A stretch of 64,000 nt of DNA from Sphagnum compactum (Eukaryota > Bryophyta > Sphagnopsida > Sphagnales). The notes beneath the pieces are model-generated. The model saw nothing but the letters and a program-made list of their open reading frames with translations. It did no database searches and had not been told where the DNA came from. Location: NCBI GenBank assembly GCA_965153455.1, contig OZ234498.1, positions 12,648,001-12,712,000 on the forward strand, written 5' to 3'. The translations under genes were made by a program, and so were the position numbers. Shown here one piece after another: positions 1 to 12,129 of this stretch; the stretch's first letter is position 1; each line of letters starts with the position of its first letter.

Positions 1-2850
1 TTGAATATTCAGTGAATGAAAAACTCTAAAAATGTAAAAGTTTGCCAATTTACAAAAAAAAAAAGCAATTTGGCAAAATTTCATCCAAAAAACACATTAA
101 TAATGGTAGGGTTCATTGTATAGGCCCGCTTAAGGGGGAGCTATGGTAAGGGTGTGGGCTACACCAAAGGGGAGCTTATCATATGCAAGCCCATTTATTA
201 TAGGCCTTTAGGAAGAGCTTTCCAATGAGCTAATGATCATTCCATTCAAACAAGATTTAACTTTTCCAAGGTCAATTTCAACATGTGAAACTCTTGAGAG
301 TGTTTCCAATTTATTTTATTTGGGTGAGAATGTAACTTTCAAAACCTTTGAGCAAGTTTCAAACTTGCATTTAGGTTATGAATTTCACTCAAATTTAACC
401 AATTTTTAGAAACCCTTAATAGAATTTTAGAAAATTTTAAATCAAATATTAACCTCTTATCAAACTTAAATCAAGTATAACCAATTAATATGTTCACAAT
501 AAAATTATGTTAATCCACATGCAACTACACAAAAAAGTTCCATTCACCAAAAAAATTGCATGTAAGCCTTGGAATCTATGTTGTTAAATGATACCCTATG
601 TTAGTGTTAGATTTGACACATCTTAATTCAAAATTTTGTCCTTTTTGAAAATTTTGCAAATTTTCTTTTGTTATGTTTGAAATTTTTATATAATTCTACA
701 TTGACTTTGCATAGTAATGAAATTTTTTTTTGAAATTTTTCATAAATTATACTTCAATTAAATATGTAGAAAGCTGAAAATATAGCATTTTAAAAGGTTA
801 TTTGAAAAATATGAACTATAGATAAATAATATTATCCATGTATACTTTAAAGTTGTTCACTTAGGCACTTGGCCATCATTTCCATAATCTCAACATCTTC
901 AAATCAATCCCTAAAATCTTGTTCATCCTCATTAGTATTTTCACATGTGTTGTGCATGTATTAACAAAAAGGGAGCACTTAACATTTAACATTAATTTAT
1001 TTCCTTGCATTGAAATTGTTGAAAAATTTTGATGATTAAAACACATCATTAAACATTATGAAACATTGCTTATGAAACATGTCCCATTGTGTAGTCTGAT
1101 TGAAAAGCAATTAGAGAGCAAGTAATAACAATATTTGTTCAAATTGCTTTATATTTTAGTCACAAATAGAATAAATTATGTTTTTTTACATAATGGCATA
1201 ATCTTTTAGTTTCATAAGACTAAATTTTGTGAAATTGATGAATCTTGAAAAAAAAATCAAGGAAAAAGTTGCATGAATAAAGACATTCACATTAATTTTG
1301 TTAGTAATTAGGTTACATTTCAAAGCTTTGGAAGAAAATACAAAAAATATGGATACAAAAAATTATGTATTTCAAAAATTCTAAAACAAATGAGTTTAAG
1401 TTAGTTATCACACATAAACCTTGGCAATTAACATTATAAATGATAATCGCCAACCTCTTAAGAATTGCCTAGCCTTTGATGAATTGTGCATTGGCAATGT
1501 TGCCAGAATCTAATGCCAAATTAGTAGTATCTTTTTGAGATTCACACATATTCCATCACTCATTGCAAAAAAAAATTTAAGAAAGGAATTCAACCAAAGG
1601 TTCAATTATGTCCAAAAAAAAATTTTAAAAAAACTAAATAGAGGTACTACCCATTGTGTTCATACAAACCAATATGAGAAGCTTTACCTCCCACAACAAA
1701 CAATAGAAATCCAAATAAATAATAAAATAATAAGTTTGAGATGCATTCTACATGTCAAAGAAATTTAGGAACAAAACAATGAGGTCTTTGAGAAAAAACC
1801 CACTACCCAACAACTTTGGGGGCTTAGTTCAAAATCGGGTTTAGTTGTGCAAAGACATTACACATTCCTCTAAAAATTGTGCTAAAAATTGTATAAAATT
1901 TTTAAATTTTTTTATCAAATTAAAAAAATCGAGGTCTATATAGGTATAAAGTACATTAATTAATAAAAATTAATTAATATTTAGTTTTGTAGTTGAGGAA
2001 ATACTAATAAACATTCTATGTTGGATGTGATAAACCATTAGTAAAGGTTCACATAATGGGTGTGGATGGGGCTGCTCTAAAGGGAGCTCTTGGAACCAAA
2101 TGAAACAAACTATACCTAATCTTAAGTGACAAGCAAGCATGTGAACAAAAAAACTTATGAGCCAAGCCTAGATTTAAAAGAAAATTAGCTTATTATTTTC
2201 GTTTGCCACATTTTGTCAATAATTAATTCTCCATTAAAAGGTTGGTATTATTATTATTCTTTTCTTTTTTGAGGTTTTACGAATCAGCTCATTTTGTATT
2301 TCTACTAGACATTTAGATCTCGGGATTGTGAAATAAACTCTTGAATTGACTAGTATGGATTAGAAAGGTAATAGAGTTATCCGTAAAGTTTTTTAAAAAA
2401 ACACAGCACCAGAACCTTGAGTTTGGTCATACACAGGGTGAGATTCAAAAAAACAAAAAACCTTCAGAAAAAGTACATTAGCATTCAAGGGGGGATGAAA
2501 CTCAGAAAACCATCAATTTTTTTTGGTGGTAAACAGAGTTTCGTCCTGTCTTTCCTTCTTCCTGAGCGCCTCCGCTGCTGCTGCTGCAGCATATATTTTC
2601 ACTGCTCCTATCTGTAAAACTACTATAATTAGTCTCTGACCGACCTCGTGCATAAAATGTTGAGTTTCAGCATTTCATACTGAGATTTCATAAAATGTCT
2701 TTACTTTGCGGATACCACTGAAGGGGTGGGAGAGGATAGGGGGGTGAAAGGAGGGCCCAAAGAGAGGGTGAAGACAAGGGTTACTTTACGGATATATAAC
2801 TCGAATGTGCTATAATGTTTTGCATCTTCACATTGGGCTTTTTAACACTA
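1..2850. other. AT-rich intergenic DNA, no gene seen
   Basis: Very AT-rich with A/T homopolymer runs. The reading frames present are short, lack family motifs and look like chance. Around 120-200 there are short stretches with GGGGAGCT repeated. The only supported structure is the dispersed repeat at 370-600, listed separately. Confidence 0.6.
370..600 (+). repeat. dispersed repeat, copy 1 (partner at 22590-22810)
   Basis: This stretch aligns with 22590-22810 in the same orientation. Shared blocks include 'ATGAATTTCACT', 'CTTAAATCAAGT', 'CACAATAAA' and 'CCACATGCAACTACACAAA', in the same order and at similar spacing. It is a degenerate copy of an unidentified dispersed element. No coding potential or termini were recognised. 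Confidence 0.6.
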
Positions 2851-2976
2851 TGAATTGCTTAGTGTTATTTGCTTAGTTAGTTTTAATAATAAAACCGCCC
2901 TTGTTACGGTTCCGTCAGCTCTCAACTGGAAAGAATTGCCGGTGTCCCGGTGTTACAAAACCACAAGTCTTCGTTT

Positions 2977-4572
2977 TCATCTCAATAGTGGAATGCGTCG
3001 GACAGGGAATGGAATGGGTGAGCCATCATCCCAAATATTTCGAGTGGTGATGGCTACACGCTGCATCCATCGGTCATTTCCGTCGAATTTGGGTTCATAA
3101 CAACTCCAAGCATGTGCGACCTTCCGTTGATGTAAAATACAAACATCACCGGCATCCAACCACACCCCCTCCTCGGGACAACTGAGCTCCATGGCCAACT
3201 GCCGATAAGCTGCTTTGCATTCAGGGCTTGCCTTCACCATTTTGTCGAAACCATCGGCACCCGCTAGCGTCTCCACAAAGAGATTGAAATAGGGTCTATC
3301 GCGGGGGCCTTCGATCACGTAACCTGAGAACGGCTTCGGCTCTATGTCCCATGTAACCTTCTCTTCCCGGAGGACCGTTCTCTCAGCCGGATCAAGCTTC
3401 GAATAAAGCTGGCGGAAGTCGACAAATAGGGTGCGCCCGACTTTGGCCGGGTCACCTCTTATACCCATGAAGGCGAAGATTTGTGGGAAGAATTGGCTCG
3501 GGAACCGGAAGAAATCCACATGGAAGTCCAGAAATTCTTTGCTGCCTCCAACACCCACCTGTCGGAGACTCAAGATTTAAGTAGCCTACCCTACGCGGAA
3601 AGTTAACTTCTAGAAAAAAATCAAATGTTTTGCAAACCGAGGGTGAAATTTTGTGAAATTTTGTCAAGGGCAAGGGGGGGGGGGAAACTGGAAATGAATG
3701 AATGAAAAAAACCTAGGAATTTATAACCCTTTATATGGAAGGAACCGACCGACCGACCGATTCATTCGTTATGGTTGCCAAATGGTACTCACCCCGTCGG
3801 CATGTTCGGGTGTGGTGAAAATGTTTCGGACCAAGAGGGCCATTCCGAATGGAATTTGGTAGGGAGGATTTTGCTCGGTTACGTCCACACTGAAAGGCTG
3901 GCCAATTATCCTTGAAATCCCCACCAGCAGCGTCTCCGACAAAAACCCCGGGGGCTTCTGCAGCCCTTGCCGGTGGCCGGAATCCGGGTATCTTCCGGGA
4001 ACCCCCGGATGACGAGAACCGGCGGTGCCGACGCGTCGTACGCGTAGCGCTCCAGCTCTGCAACCAGCTCGGGAGCGAGCCACCTTCGCACCAGCGCGTG
4101 GGCCGCGATCACAAACTCCTCGAACTCGCCAAAGTCTGTGGTGGTCGCAAGATGCGACCAGTTCGCTGATACGGATTCGTAATCCGCTAAGAAGTCGGCA
4201 CCAAATCGTGAAGGTGACGACGGTTGGCGACGACCAAGTCTCGTCAGAACTCTGAGAGCGTCTGGGTTCCAGGCTTTGTACCTCCTCCTCCTGCAACTCA
4301 AGTTCCTGTAACTCCTTGGAAGCAGTAGCAGAAGCAGAAACAGCTTGCCTAACCGCACGCAATCCAGCCGACTTCAAAAGGGGTTCTACTGTGCCAGAAA
4401 GTGAAGACACAACAAGAGGAGAGCGAACCTTCGCTCGATGGAAGTCAGGAGTGACCCTATACGAAACTTGAGCAGAGGAGCTACAATATTCTTTTTTTCC
4501 CTTAACGGATGGACGAAGACAGAGAGTCGAAATCTGCAAGGGAGCTTGCAAAAGAAATGTGAGACTCGCCAT
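2977..4572 (-). CDS. asparagine oxygenase/clavaminate synthase-like Fe(II)/2-oxoglutarate dioxygenase, two exons, two frame breaks
   Basis: Exon 1 is 4572-3793 and exon 2 is 3558-2977. The intron (3792-3559) starts GTGAGT and ends CAG, phase 0. The ATG at 4572 is the first in frame and opens MASLTFLLQAP, a Ser/Ala-rich leader of about 60-100 residues that looks like a plastid transit peptide. The body matches the bacterial AsnO/VioC/clavaminate synthase family: 'LVIRGFPEDTRIPATG', then 'FLSETLLVGISRIIGQPF', then the iron-binding H-x-D in 'LDFHVD' (codons at 3522-3514). The distal His lies in 'KVAHAWSCY' (codon 3144), followed by 'FDGNDRWMQR', whose Arg would bind 2-oxoglutarate. These enzymes hydroxylate free amino acids; the substrate here is unknown. 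Exon 1 changes frame twice: near 4264-4266 (one base too many, run CCC on the coding strand) and near 3964-3966 (one base too few, run GGG). Either the assembly has homopolymer errors or the gene is decaying. The combined length of about 453 residues equals the usual ~330 plus the leader. Confidence 0.78.
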
Positions 4573-4773
4573 TGAAGAATTAATTAAACACTCAAAATCA
4601 GACAGACAACTAAATTTCCTCAATTTACACAATTTTTGCAACGATTGCAGCAGCAAAGTCCTCAGAAGCAAGCAGAGGAGAGAGAGAGAGGGTTGCTAAT
4701 CTGTGACGATGGATCTTGTGGGACACTGCAACAACAGGGAGTGAAGCTCTGAAGGAATTTAGCTGTATGCGGG

Positions 4774-4914
4774 CTATTTATAGATTTAGATGGAATACCG
4801 ATTGACGCCAATTTTGACTCTAGTGAATTGACATGGATCATTTGCACTGCCAATAATGTTGGTAAATTTAGAGCAAGAAAGAATCACGTGGGGATCCCAA
4901 GAAAGAATCACGTG
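4774..4914 (-). promoter_or_regulatory. promoter of the oxygenase gene: TATA box and two G-boxes
   Basis: On the minus strand TATAAATAG lies at 4782-4774, about 200 bp before the ATG at 4572. This would place the transcript start near 4745 and leave a 5' leader of roughly 170 nt. Two CACGTG G-boxes sit 24 bp apart at 4885-4890 and 4909-4914, each inside a directly repeated 'AAGAATCACGTGGG'. In plants G-boxes bind bZIP and bHLH factors involved in abscisic acid, light and stress responses. Regulation of this gene by such factors is inference. Confidence 0.6.
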
Positions 4915-5034
4915 GGAATCCGAAGCAAACATAGAGAAAGTTCAAAGCCCACGCGAGTCCATCAGCCCTTGCGACGCACTTGTGACTGTGGATTCTGAAC
5001 ACCCTGCAACAACGACAACTGTGTGCCCCAAAAA

Positions 5035-5171
5035 AACTGCTCAGTGAGATTCGAATCAAAACCATGCAGGGTGCAAAAAGACAAGCTCCAAAATGCACTC
5101 ACTGTCCAGACAGATTTCATTCAGGGGTATTTAACATGATCTCCCCTCATGAATGCATCTTCTGGGCATGT

Positions 5172-5207
<36 letters not shown>

Positions 5208-5408
5208 ACACACACACACACACACAAGCACATGGCTACAACTGCAGCCACTGCCACAAAAGCCACTGTTTGCCATAAACCACCAAACAGTGGGATTCAA
5301 AGCAAAAACCATGCAGGGTGCAAAAAGACAAAAGCCCCAAAATGCACTGGACATAGCTCATTCAGTTCAAGTCTTCCCTCATGAATGCAGCTTCTGGGCA
5401 TGTGTGTA
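5035..5408 (+). repeat. tandem duplication split by GA/CA microsatellite
   Basis: Two copies of about 130 bp (roughly 5035-5174 and 5285-5408) share 'ACCATGCAGGGTGCAAAAAG', 'CCAAAATGCACT' and 'CCCTCATGAATGCA', the last followed by 'CTTCTGGGCATGTGT'. Between them lies a (GA)n run followed by a (CA)n run (about 5178-5226). It sits upstream of the oxygenase promoter. Confidence 0.75.
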
Positions 5409-5424
5409 AGGTTCATTGGCCTTG

Positions 5425-5446
5425 CCTAAACCCTAAACCCTAAACC
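5425..5446 (+). repeat. interstitial telomere-type (CCCTAAA)n tract
   Basis: About three units of CCTAAA/CCCTAAA, the Arabidopsis-type telomere repeat found in most land plants. It is too short to be a chromosome end. Confidence 0.7.
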
Positions 5447-6805
5447 AAGGCAAGAAGGCTATTGTGTTTATGAGAGGATTTTTGAAAGATGATATTTTGG
5501 CTTGTGTTGAAACTTGAGATTAGTTACTATAGAGTTATTATACCTTGAAGGATTTTGGTTTCTTTTAGAGGATTTTTTTGAAGTTAGGTATAGTTTTGCA
5601 TGGTGAAATATTTGAGTTTCCATAACTCTTCTTTTGCCTTCTTAAGATACTTTTTTAATGTAAATGGTGAGGCCACAGTGTTACACACCCTGTGATAATA
5701 TAATTAAAGTCTCCTAATATGATTGTAGGACAATTATTTGGTGATGCTTTGACGACGAGAGAATTTCAAGTTCTTGGAGGTATGTAGAAATCATCACTTG
5801 TTTAAGTACTTGGCATGACATTTGATCATGGTAAACACATATTATGTGGATTTCTTTTCATGCATTTGGATTAAATGTTGCGATAATGTATTCTAAATCA
5901 TTATTTGTTGTTTTCATACTTGCTTTTTATTGTAAAATGTGTGTCATACATTCATTACCATACCATGTATGTCATTATTAATATGTACATTTATGTTTTG
6001 ATGTATCAATATATTGATGTATTTCATATTAGATACATTATATGTTCTTGTCTCTAAAAGACATCAAACATTTGAATTTGACATTGACACTTTCATTCCA
6101 TAATGGATTTAATAAATATATAGGTTTTTTTCTAATGATGTGAGATAAAAAGCGATATATGTCAAGCCATGTTTTGTGACATTCCTAGGATCAAAGACCA
6201 ACTCATTCAATGTTAATCCTTGAGACCTATATATGAATGGTTCTTGCTATTACTAGTTGTACATGGAAATGGATTTTGGTTTTAACATTGAGTTTTTCCA
6301 ATTCTTGTTTCTTTCATTATTGGTTTTATAGGAGCCCAATATGTGTCAATGTCTTTCGTATAAAGATGGCCCTGGATTGTCCTCTTGTTATTTTTTCAAT
6401 GTTAGAATTTTGAAAAGGTTGTAGTTTTGCAAACATGTACCAATGTAGTTGAAACCATTACTTAATTTTGTGTAATTATTTTTTAAAATTATAAATGGAT
6501 TTTTTTAATGAGATATTATTTTCAATACATTGGTATACAAATTTTGAAATCAAAAATAATGATTAAAAAAACCCAAATTTAGCTATTTGAAAGTTGTTCT
6601 AACCAATGCTTTTAAGTGGAAAAACACAATCACAAGTTTTTGAAAAGATTTGAAAATGACATATTTAGAGCAAAATATTCATACAAATCTTAACATAATA
6701 GAATAATGAGAATATTTAAATATTTTTTTAAAAAAATTAAAAGACTTAAAATTTAGTCCCAAAAATAAACACAAATTAAATATTCACCTAAGGGGGCAAT
6801 GTAGC
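5447..6805. other. AT-rich intergenic DNA, nothing recognised
   Basis: No reading frame of useful length and no motif or repeat boundary recognised between the telomere-type tract and the Helitron relic. Confidence 0.5.
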
Positions 6806-9760
6806 TCATTGTAGTGTGATTGGACCCAATGAATGGGATCCACATTCTTGTCTTATCGACATAGATTTTGTTGTTAGTTTGAATATCTCATGAGCTCCAT
6901 TTACAAGACCACCAATTGTAACGTAATTTCTAGTGCATAGATCCATAAGCATATCTATTTTTATATGAATGGTGGTGTGTAATTCAAGTATTTTACTTGG
7001 ATCATTTGAAAGCTTTTTAAGATGGTGGTCATAAGTGATGATGGACATTTATTGTTATAAGAGTGAATGTTGCGCTATGGGTTTGAGTAAAACATAATCA
7101 TTATGTTTTTGCATGTGGATATTTGTATAAAATAATTATGGAGTAGCCAAATTTGTTGGTGGTTGTCAACAAGATTGTGAATATGTATATTTGATCTCTT
7201 TTGATGTTTGCAATGCTACTCAAAAGTTATTCAACTTCTATAAACATCTTATTAGATTGACACATTACTTGTTTTACTTCATAACATTGAACATTGTTTT
7301 CGCATGAATCTAATCTTAATGCATGTACATTTTCATTGGGCTTTTCAAACATGCATTTATCTCTTGTTAGTAGTCATTGCTAAAAGTCACCAATCGTGAT
7401 AAGATCTACATTACCAAAATATGTGTTTTGAACGTCTTTAATGGATCTCAAGTGAGCATCTATGGCATTGAACATTCAAGCTTCAATTGATATATTTCAT
7501 TTATGATGACAAATTGTAATTGTTCAGTTTTGCAAGTAAACTTATTCAAACAATTAGATGATAAGTTGAAAAAAGTTGATTAATAGGGATCATGTTTAAT
7601 GTTTAATGTACTCTAACACCGTATATATTGAAAACGACTTTATTCATGTATGCCACGAATAGGACTTTGATTTTAGTTGGTTTCGTTCATAATTCTATGT
7701 TCTAATATTGTAATAGACCTTGAATAATGAGTTTCAGTATGAAGGTTTTACATGTTCCAACTCCACCAATTAAGAACAAATGCATTGGTGATTTACGATT
7801 TGTATTTTTAAATGTATGATGTCATCAAATATGAATCTTTATTTTTTATTCAATTGTTTCAAATTGTTTCGAAATTTTGATCAACCCGTCATCATTGGAT
7901 ATCATGCCATAAAATTTTCACCTTCTATTGCATTTGATTTTTTATGCAATCCATATTGTGATTGAAAAGAAATCTTATATTGTTCAAATTGTGATGTACA
8001 TGTGACTAGAATTGGAGGTAATAAAGCATTTACATTATGAATAATGACATCATTTCATATGTTAAATGATTTTGTTTTGTTCATAGGATAGATGGAATCA
8101 TCTTCATCAATTATGGTTACTTGTATGACATTTTATAAACAAAAAGGGATTGGATTTTACAAATTGATTCTTCATTTTCACAATATTTCTCATACCATGT
8201 ATCATGATTTCCAAGTTGCAAATTTTCAATGTTTTTAAATGGAGGGAAAAAGATTGTTCTCTTGCCCAAATTTCAACATCTTAAAGATTGTTAAAGTGAG
8301 AAAATTGCATGATTTTATGTTGTAAAATTATGCAAATTGTGAAAAAGAAAATTCTTCTAATTTTGTGAGCCTATATAAATATTTATCTTCATGTTTATTG
8401 TATGTGCCAATTGCATATGGCTCAAGAATGAATCAAATGTCTATATTTGCAACCATAAATGTGTTTTGCCACATGGGTTAAATGTTTTTTTTTTTTTATG
8501 TTGGCTAATGTTTGTTCTAAGAATATATGTGGTTTTGTTATACATTTCATAAACTTAAAATACAAACTTATTTATTGAGTTCCAAGGAATCTAAATATTT
8601 TTTAAATGACATGTTTCATTTATTTTACTAGTCTTTGGAATTTGAAATATCTTAATTACTTGGGTTTTAAAATCTGAAATACAATATTTTATTTTCGTCA
8701 ATTGCAAATGGTTTCAAAAATTTTGTTTTTCACATAGGTATTAGGAGGATAATGGAACCTACAAACAAGATTTTTTTTCTTTTTTTTGCAAGTTTGTGTA
8801 TGTTGATGTTGTTATGCACCTTTTAGTTTGATGGGTACAATTCATGCTTCACAATTAACATATGCCAACATAAATTTTTTTATTTTGTTATTGGTATGTA
8901 TTCCATATCTGGGTGCATTTTTTATCCATAATAGCCTATGATAATATTCATTTTCACAATTTTAAAATTATATTACAAACAAAAAATCTTTGAACTCTTT
9001 CAAAAAATGTCGAGTCTCACATTAGTAATTTTTGAAATGCTTTTGTTCAATGATCATGATATCTTGCACATGTTATTGGATCTATTCATATTATTCAACA
9101 ATGTGAATAAATTAAAAATGTTTCATATTAGTTGGGAGATGTAAATGTTGTGAATATAAAACATATAAAGTTTTGATAAAAGGATCCCATAATCTTTTAA
9201 CAAATGTAAATGTAACAAAGAAGGTAGGTACAATATTTTTAAATTTGTAATAATTTTTTTCCAATGCATGTAAAAGGTTATATATCATTGAGTCTATTGG
9301 AATACTCCTTTTTTTCATCTTCATTTTCAAAGCTTTGACTATTAAAAGATGTGTTAATTTATTTTTACATATTATTTTATGATTGTGTATGCATAACAAA
9401 TGAACTTATCCATTGATGACAAATGGTAATATTTGATTGTTTATGTAATGATGTGTCAATCAAATCATTTAATATTAACATGACTAAATTAGGACAAACA
9501 TTGTACCAAACATATATGATGATTTATGTCAAGGGACATCTATTGTTGCTTCATCAAGTGGTAATTGTGATAATTTATGGTTTACCTGTGGTTCACATTT
9601 GTAACTTAACATTGATAATATTTTGTGCATTTTATATTGCATGTAACCATGCAATTTATAAATTTGAACAATTGCCAAACATGGGGAAATTAAACATTCA
9701 TCCAATTGTGTTAACTTTTGCAATGCAATTAATGCATTTTTGTATATTTTGTTTAGTACT
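6806..9760 (-). mobile_element. degenerate autonomous Helitron (Rep-like region plus PIF1-type helicase)
   Basis: Read on the minus strand, broken frames follow the order of a Helitron Rep/helicase protein. At 9723-9529 a segment with 'LISPCLAIVQIYKLHG' matches the family block that usually reads like 'ARVHPVMSVYKIRG'. At 9399-9112 'NIVPTFFVTFTFVKRLWD' matches the helitron_like_N block of the 'PPTFFVTF' type. Near 7800-7570 'MHLFLIGGVGTCKTFILKL' is a damaged Walker A of the PIF1 helicase, followed by 'VLFVAYMNKVVFNIYG'. At 7048-6806 'HIKIDMLMDLCTRN' and 'GLVNGAHEIFK' match the C-terminal helicase block. Stops and frame changes throughout show it is inactive. The ends were not found. Confidence 0.72.
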
Positions 9761-11832
9761 TTAAAATATGGTGTTTTATCTTTATTAACATCATTTAGAT
9801 AGTTTGTACATATAATGTTATCAAGTTTTATGGAATGTCAACTTGTAAGTATGTGGATAGTTGTTGTGATAATTTGTGATTAATTCATTCACTTCATTCA
9901 ATTTGTGATTTTGTCATTTTAATTTTTGGAAACATACTCATCAACAAATTTGTTTTGTTCAAAAAAGGCATGATAATGATTTCTTGCAAACTTTGTGGAA
10001 TCCAATTTTGTGCTTCAACAAAATTATTCTTTTGATGGTAAATAATTATTATAGACAAATGTGTTGTTGATTATTTTTTCATGGGTGTGAGTATTCATCT
10101 AAATCTCTAAATCATTTGTGGATGGCAGTATTTTGAATGTGTGATTCAATAATGTTGATGTGAATCGACTTTGAATTGTTTAGTTTTTCACTTGGTGCAA
10201 AACGATCAAGTGTGAAAAAGTTATGTTAAGGGGTTCATGAGAAAATCAAATTCCACATTTAAACATTATGCATTTTGATTACTTGTTCCATACATAGATA
10301 ATTATTTGTAAACATTTTGATAACCAAAAAATAACTATAAAATCTCCCCATAACCTCATTAATCTAGCAAGTTGTGACATTCTTGCAATATATTTTTGTT
10401 CATACGATATTACATCACTATGTAAATCATGTTAGAAACTTAGATTCAATTTTCTTGCTCTAGATTATTGTGATATTGGTGTGTGGTTTGCTAAACATTG
10501 TTTTGGATGATTCATCTGGGTGCAATCACATTCAAACAAGCCAAAAACCATGTTAAATGACCAAAAAATTATCAATTTTTCGAATATATTTATGTAATGG
10601 CACTTTAATGTCATGTTAATCAAGGAAATTTGTGCTAAATGGTTTAGTGTTGAATTTTTTAAAAAATCATTTAATTTAGTAAATTGAGTTTTGGTTTTAG
10701 TAAAGGACTTTTGAACTTGAACACCCCAAAATCAATTTTATAAAGCACTAGGTTAAAGACTCATTTAATAATAAAAAAATTGATGAGATTTTTTTTGAAA
10801 TAACCTACCATCCACATATGAAAAGCATTCATAATTTAATTTTGTGATACTTGAAATTTTTAGAAATTCAAAATGCCATTTCAGATTTTTCAAATTTCAA
10901 TAGTCATTTGCTAGATGTAAATGGGTCATAATGTGTATGACATGTGAACAAAGTTTTAGCTTATGATACAAAAAACTAAAGCTTAAAGTAATTATCATAT
11001 TTTAGCATGATTTGAAATTATGATCATTTTTCAAAACAAAACATAGAATGTAGCAAAATTTGTACATTTTAAAAAAATTCACATATATTAAAAAAGAGTT
11101 AACACAAAGAATATAATTTATTGGGGTATTTGTTAATATTTCTAAGAACGTGTTACAAAAAAAATCCTTCAAAAAATCATTTCTATGAAAAAGTCAAAAT
11201 GTTCAAAAAAGGCCCATTTGTGGTTAAGTCTTTTTATCATTGTTGGCTTGTTTGACTGTGATTGCGCCCATGTTATTTCTCCTTAATTAGACACACAACA
11301 AGGCTTTATTTAACAAATAGGCTATGAAGTAAAAAAAAAAATCCTATATTTCAAATTTATATACAATAACCAAATAATGATCACACTTTTCTAATACATT
11401 ATCAAATGTGATACTTGATGATTCGTTGAAAATGTCATGAGTATTTTTTTTTAAAAAGCTGGTTGGAAAATATGTACTTTGTTTAAAAATGTAAAAGTTT
11501 AATTTTATATGAAATAATTTAACCAAAAGTCAAATTGTGTCACAAATTTTTTGATGATAATTAAAATCACAACTTACAAGGGAAAAATATGAAAGATAGA
11601 AAATTTTCACAATAAAATAAATGGGATCATGATAATAATTGCAACCATAGGAAAATCATAGTTAAAATAAGAGTTAAAATTTCGTCATGAAATATGTTAA
11701 GACAATATTTGAGGCATGATGAAAATTTATCACATAAGAATCATAGCCATCATACGAAAGAATACAATAAACATCAAAATTATATCAAACTTGTTAAAAA
11801 ATGTGCCAACCATTAACCAATTCTGTAGGAAA
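9761..11832. other. AT-rich intergenic DNA, nothing recognised
   Basis: No supported gene. It may include upstream parts of the Helitron relic, but no motif could be tied to that family. Confidence 0.5.
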
Positions 11833-11961
11833 AATAGGTCTCTTATATAGGTAGATAGGTAGGCAAATAGGTAGTAAGTACTAGGTAAGGGCTGTTTTTA
11901 CTACCTAGCTATAACCAACCTGCTTGTAGGTAGGTTGTTAATAGGTAGGTAGGAAAAAGAA
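11833..11961. repeat. CCTA/TAGG-rich partly palindromic repeat
   Basis: Many TAGGTAGG words followed by 'TACTACCTAGC', 'CCAACCTGC' and again 'TAGGTAGGTAGG', giving partial self-complementarity. Similar sequence occurs at 34408-34525 and 62120-62185. Confidence 0.5.
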
Positions 11962-12129
11962 AAGAAAAAGGCAACTGAGCTAACCAGCATGGTTAGCTAA
12001 GAAACTGAAACCCAACAGAAAACTGTTTCCTGACCACTTAACATTCATCCATCATGGTGCACTGGTGGGTGCTGGTTCACTGTGGCCGCAACCAAGTAAG
12101 TGTATGTGCACACTGCACACAACATGCCT

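Noticed and set aside
4662-4671. Upstream extension of the oxygenase frame to 4671
   Set aside because: The frame opens there with TTG; the first in-frame ATG after the TATA box is 4572, giving the transit-peptide-like MASL start.
5425-5446. Chromosome end or subtelomere
   Set aside because: Only about three telomere units, with unrelated sequence and genes on both sides.
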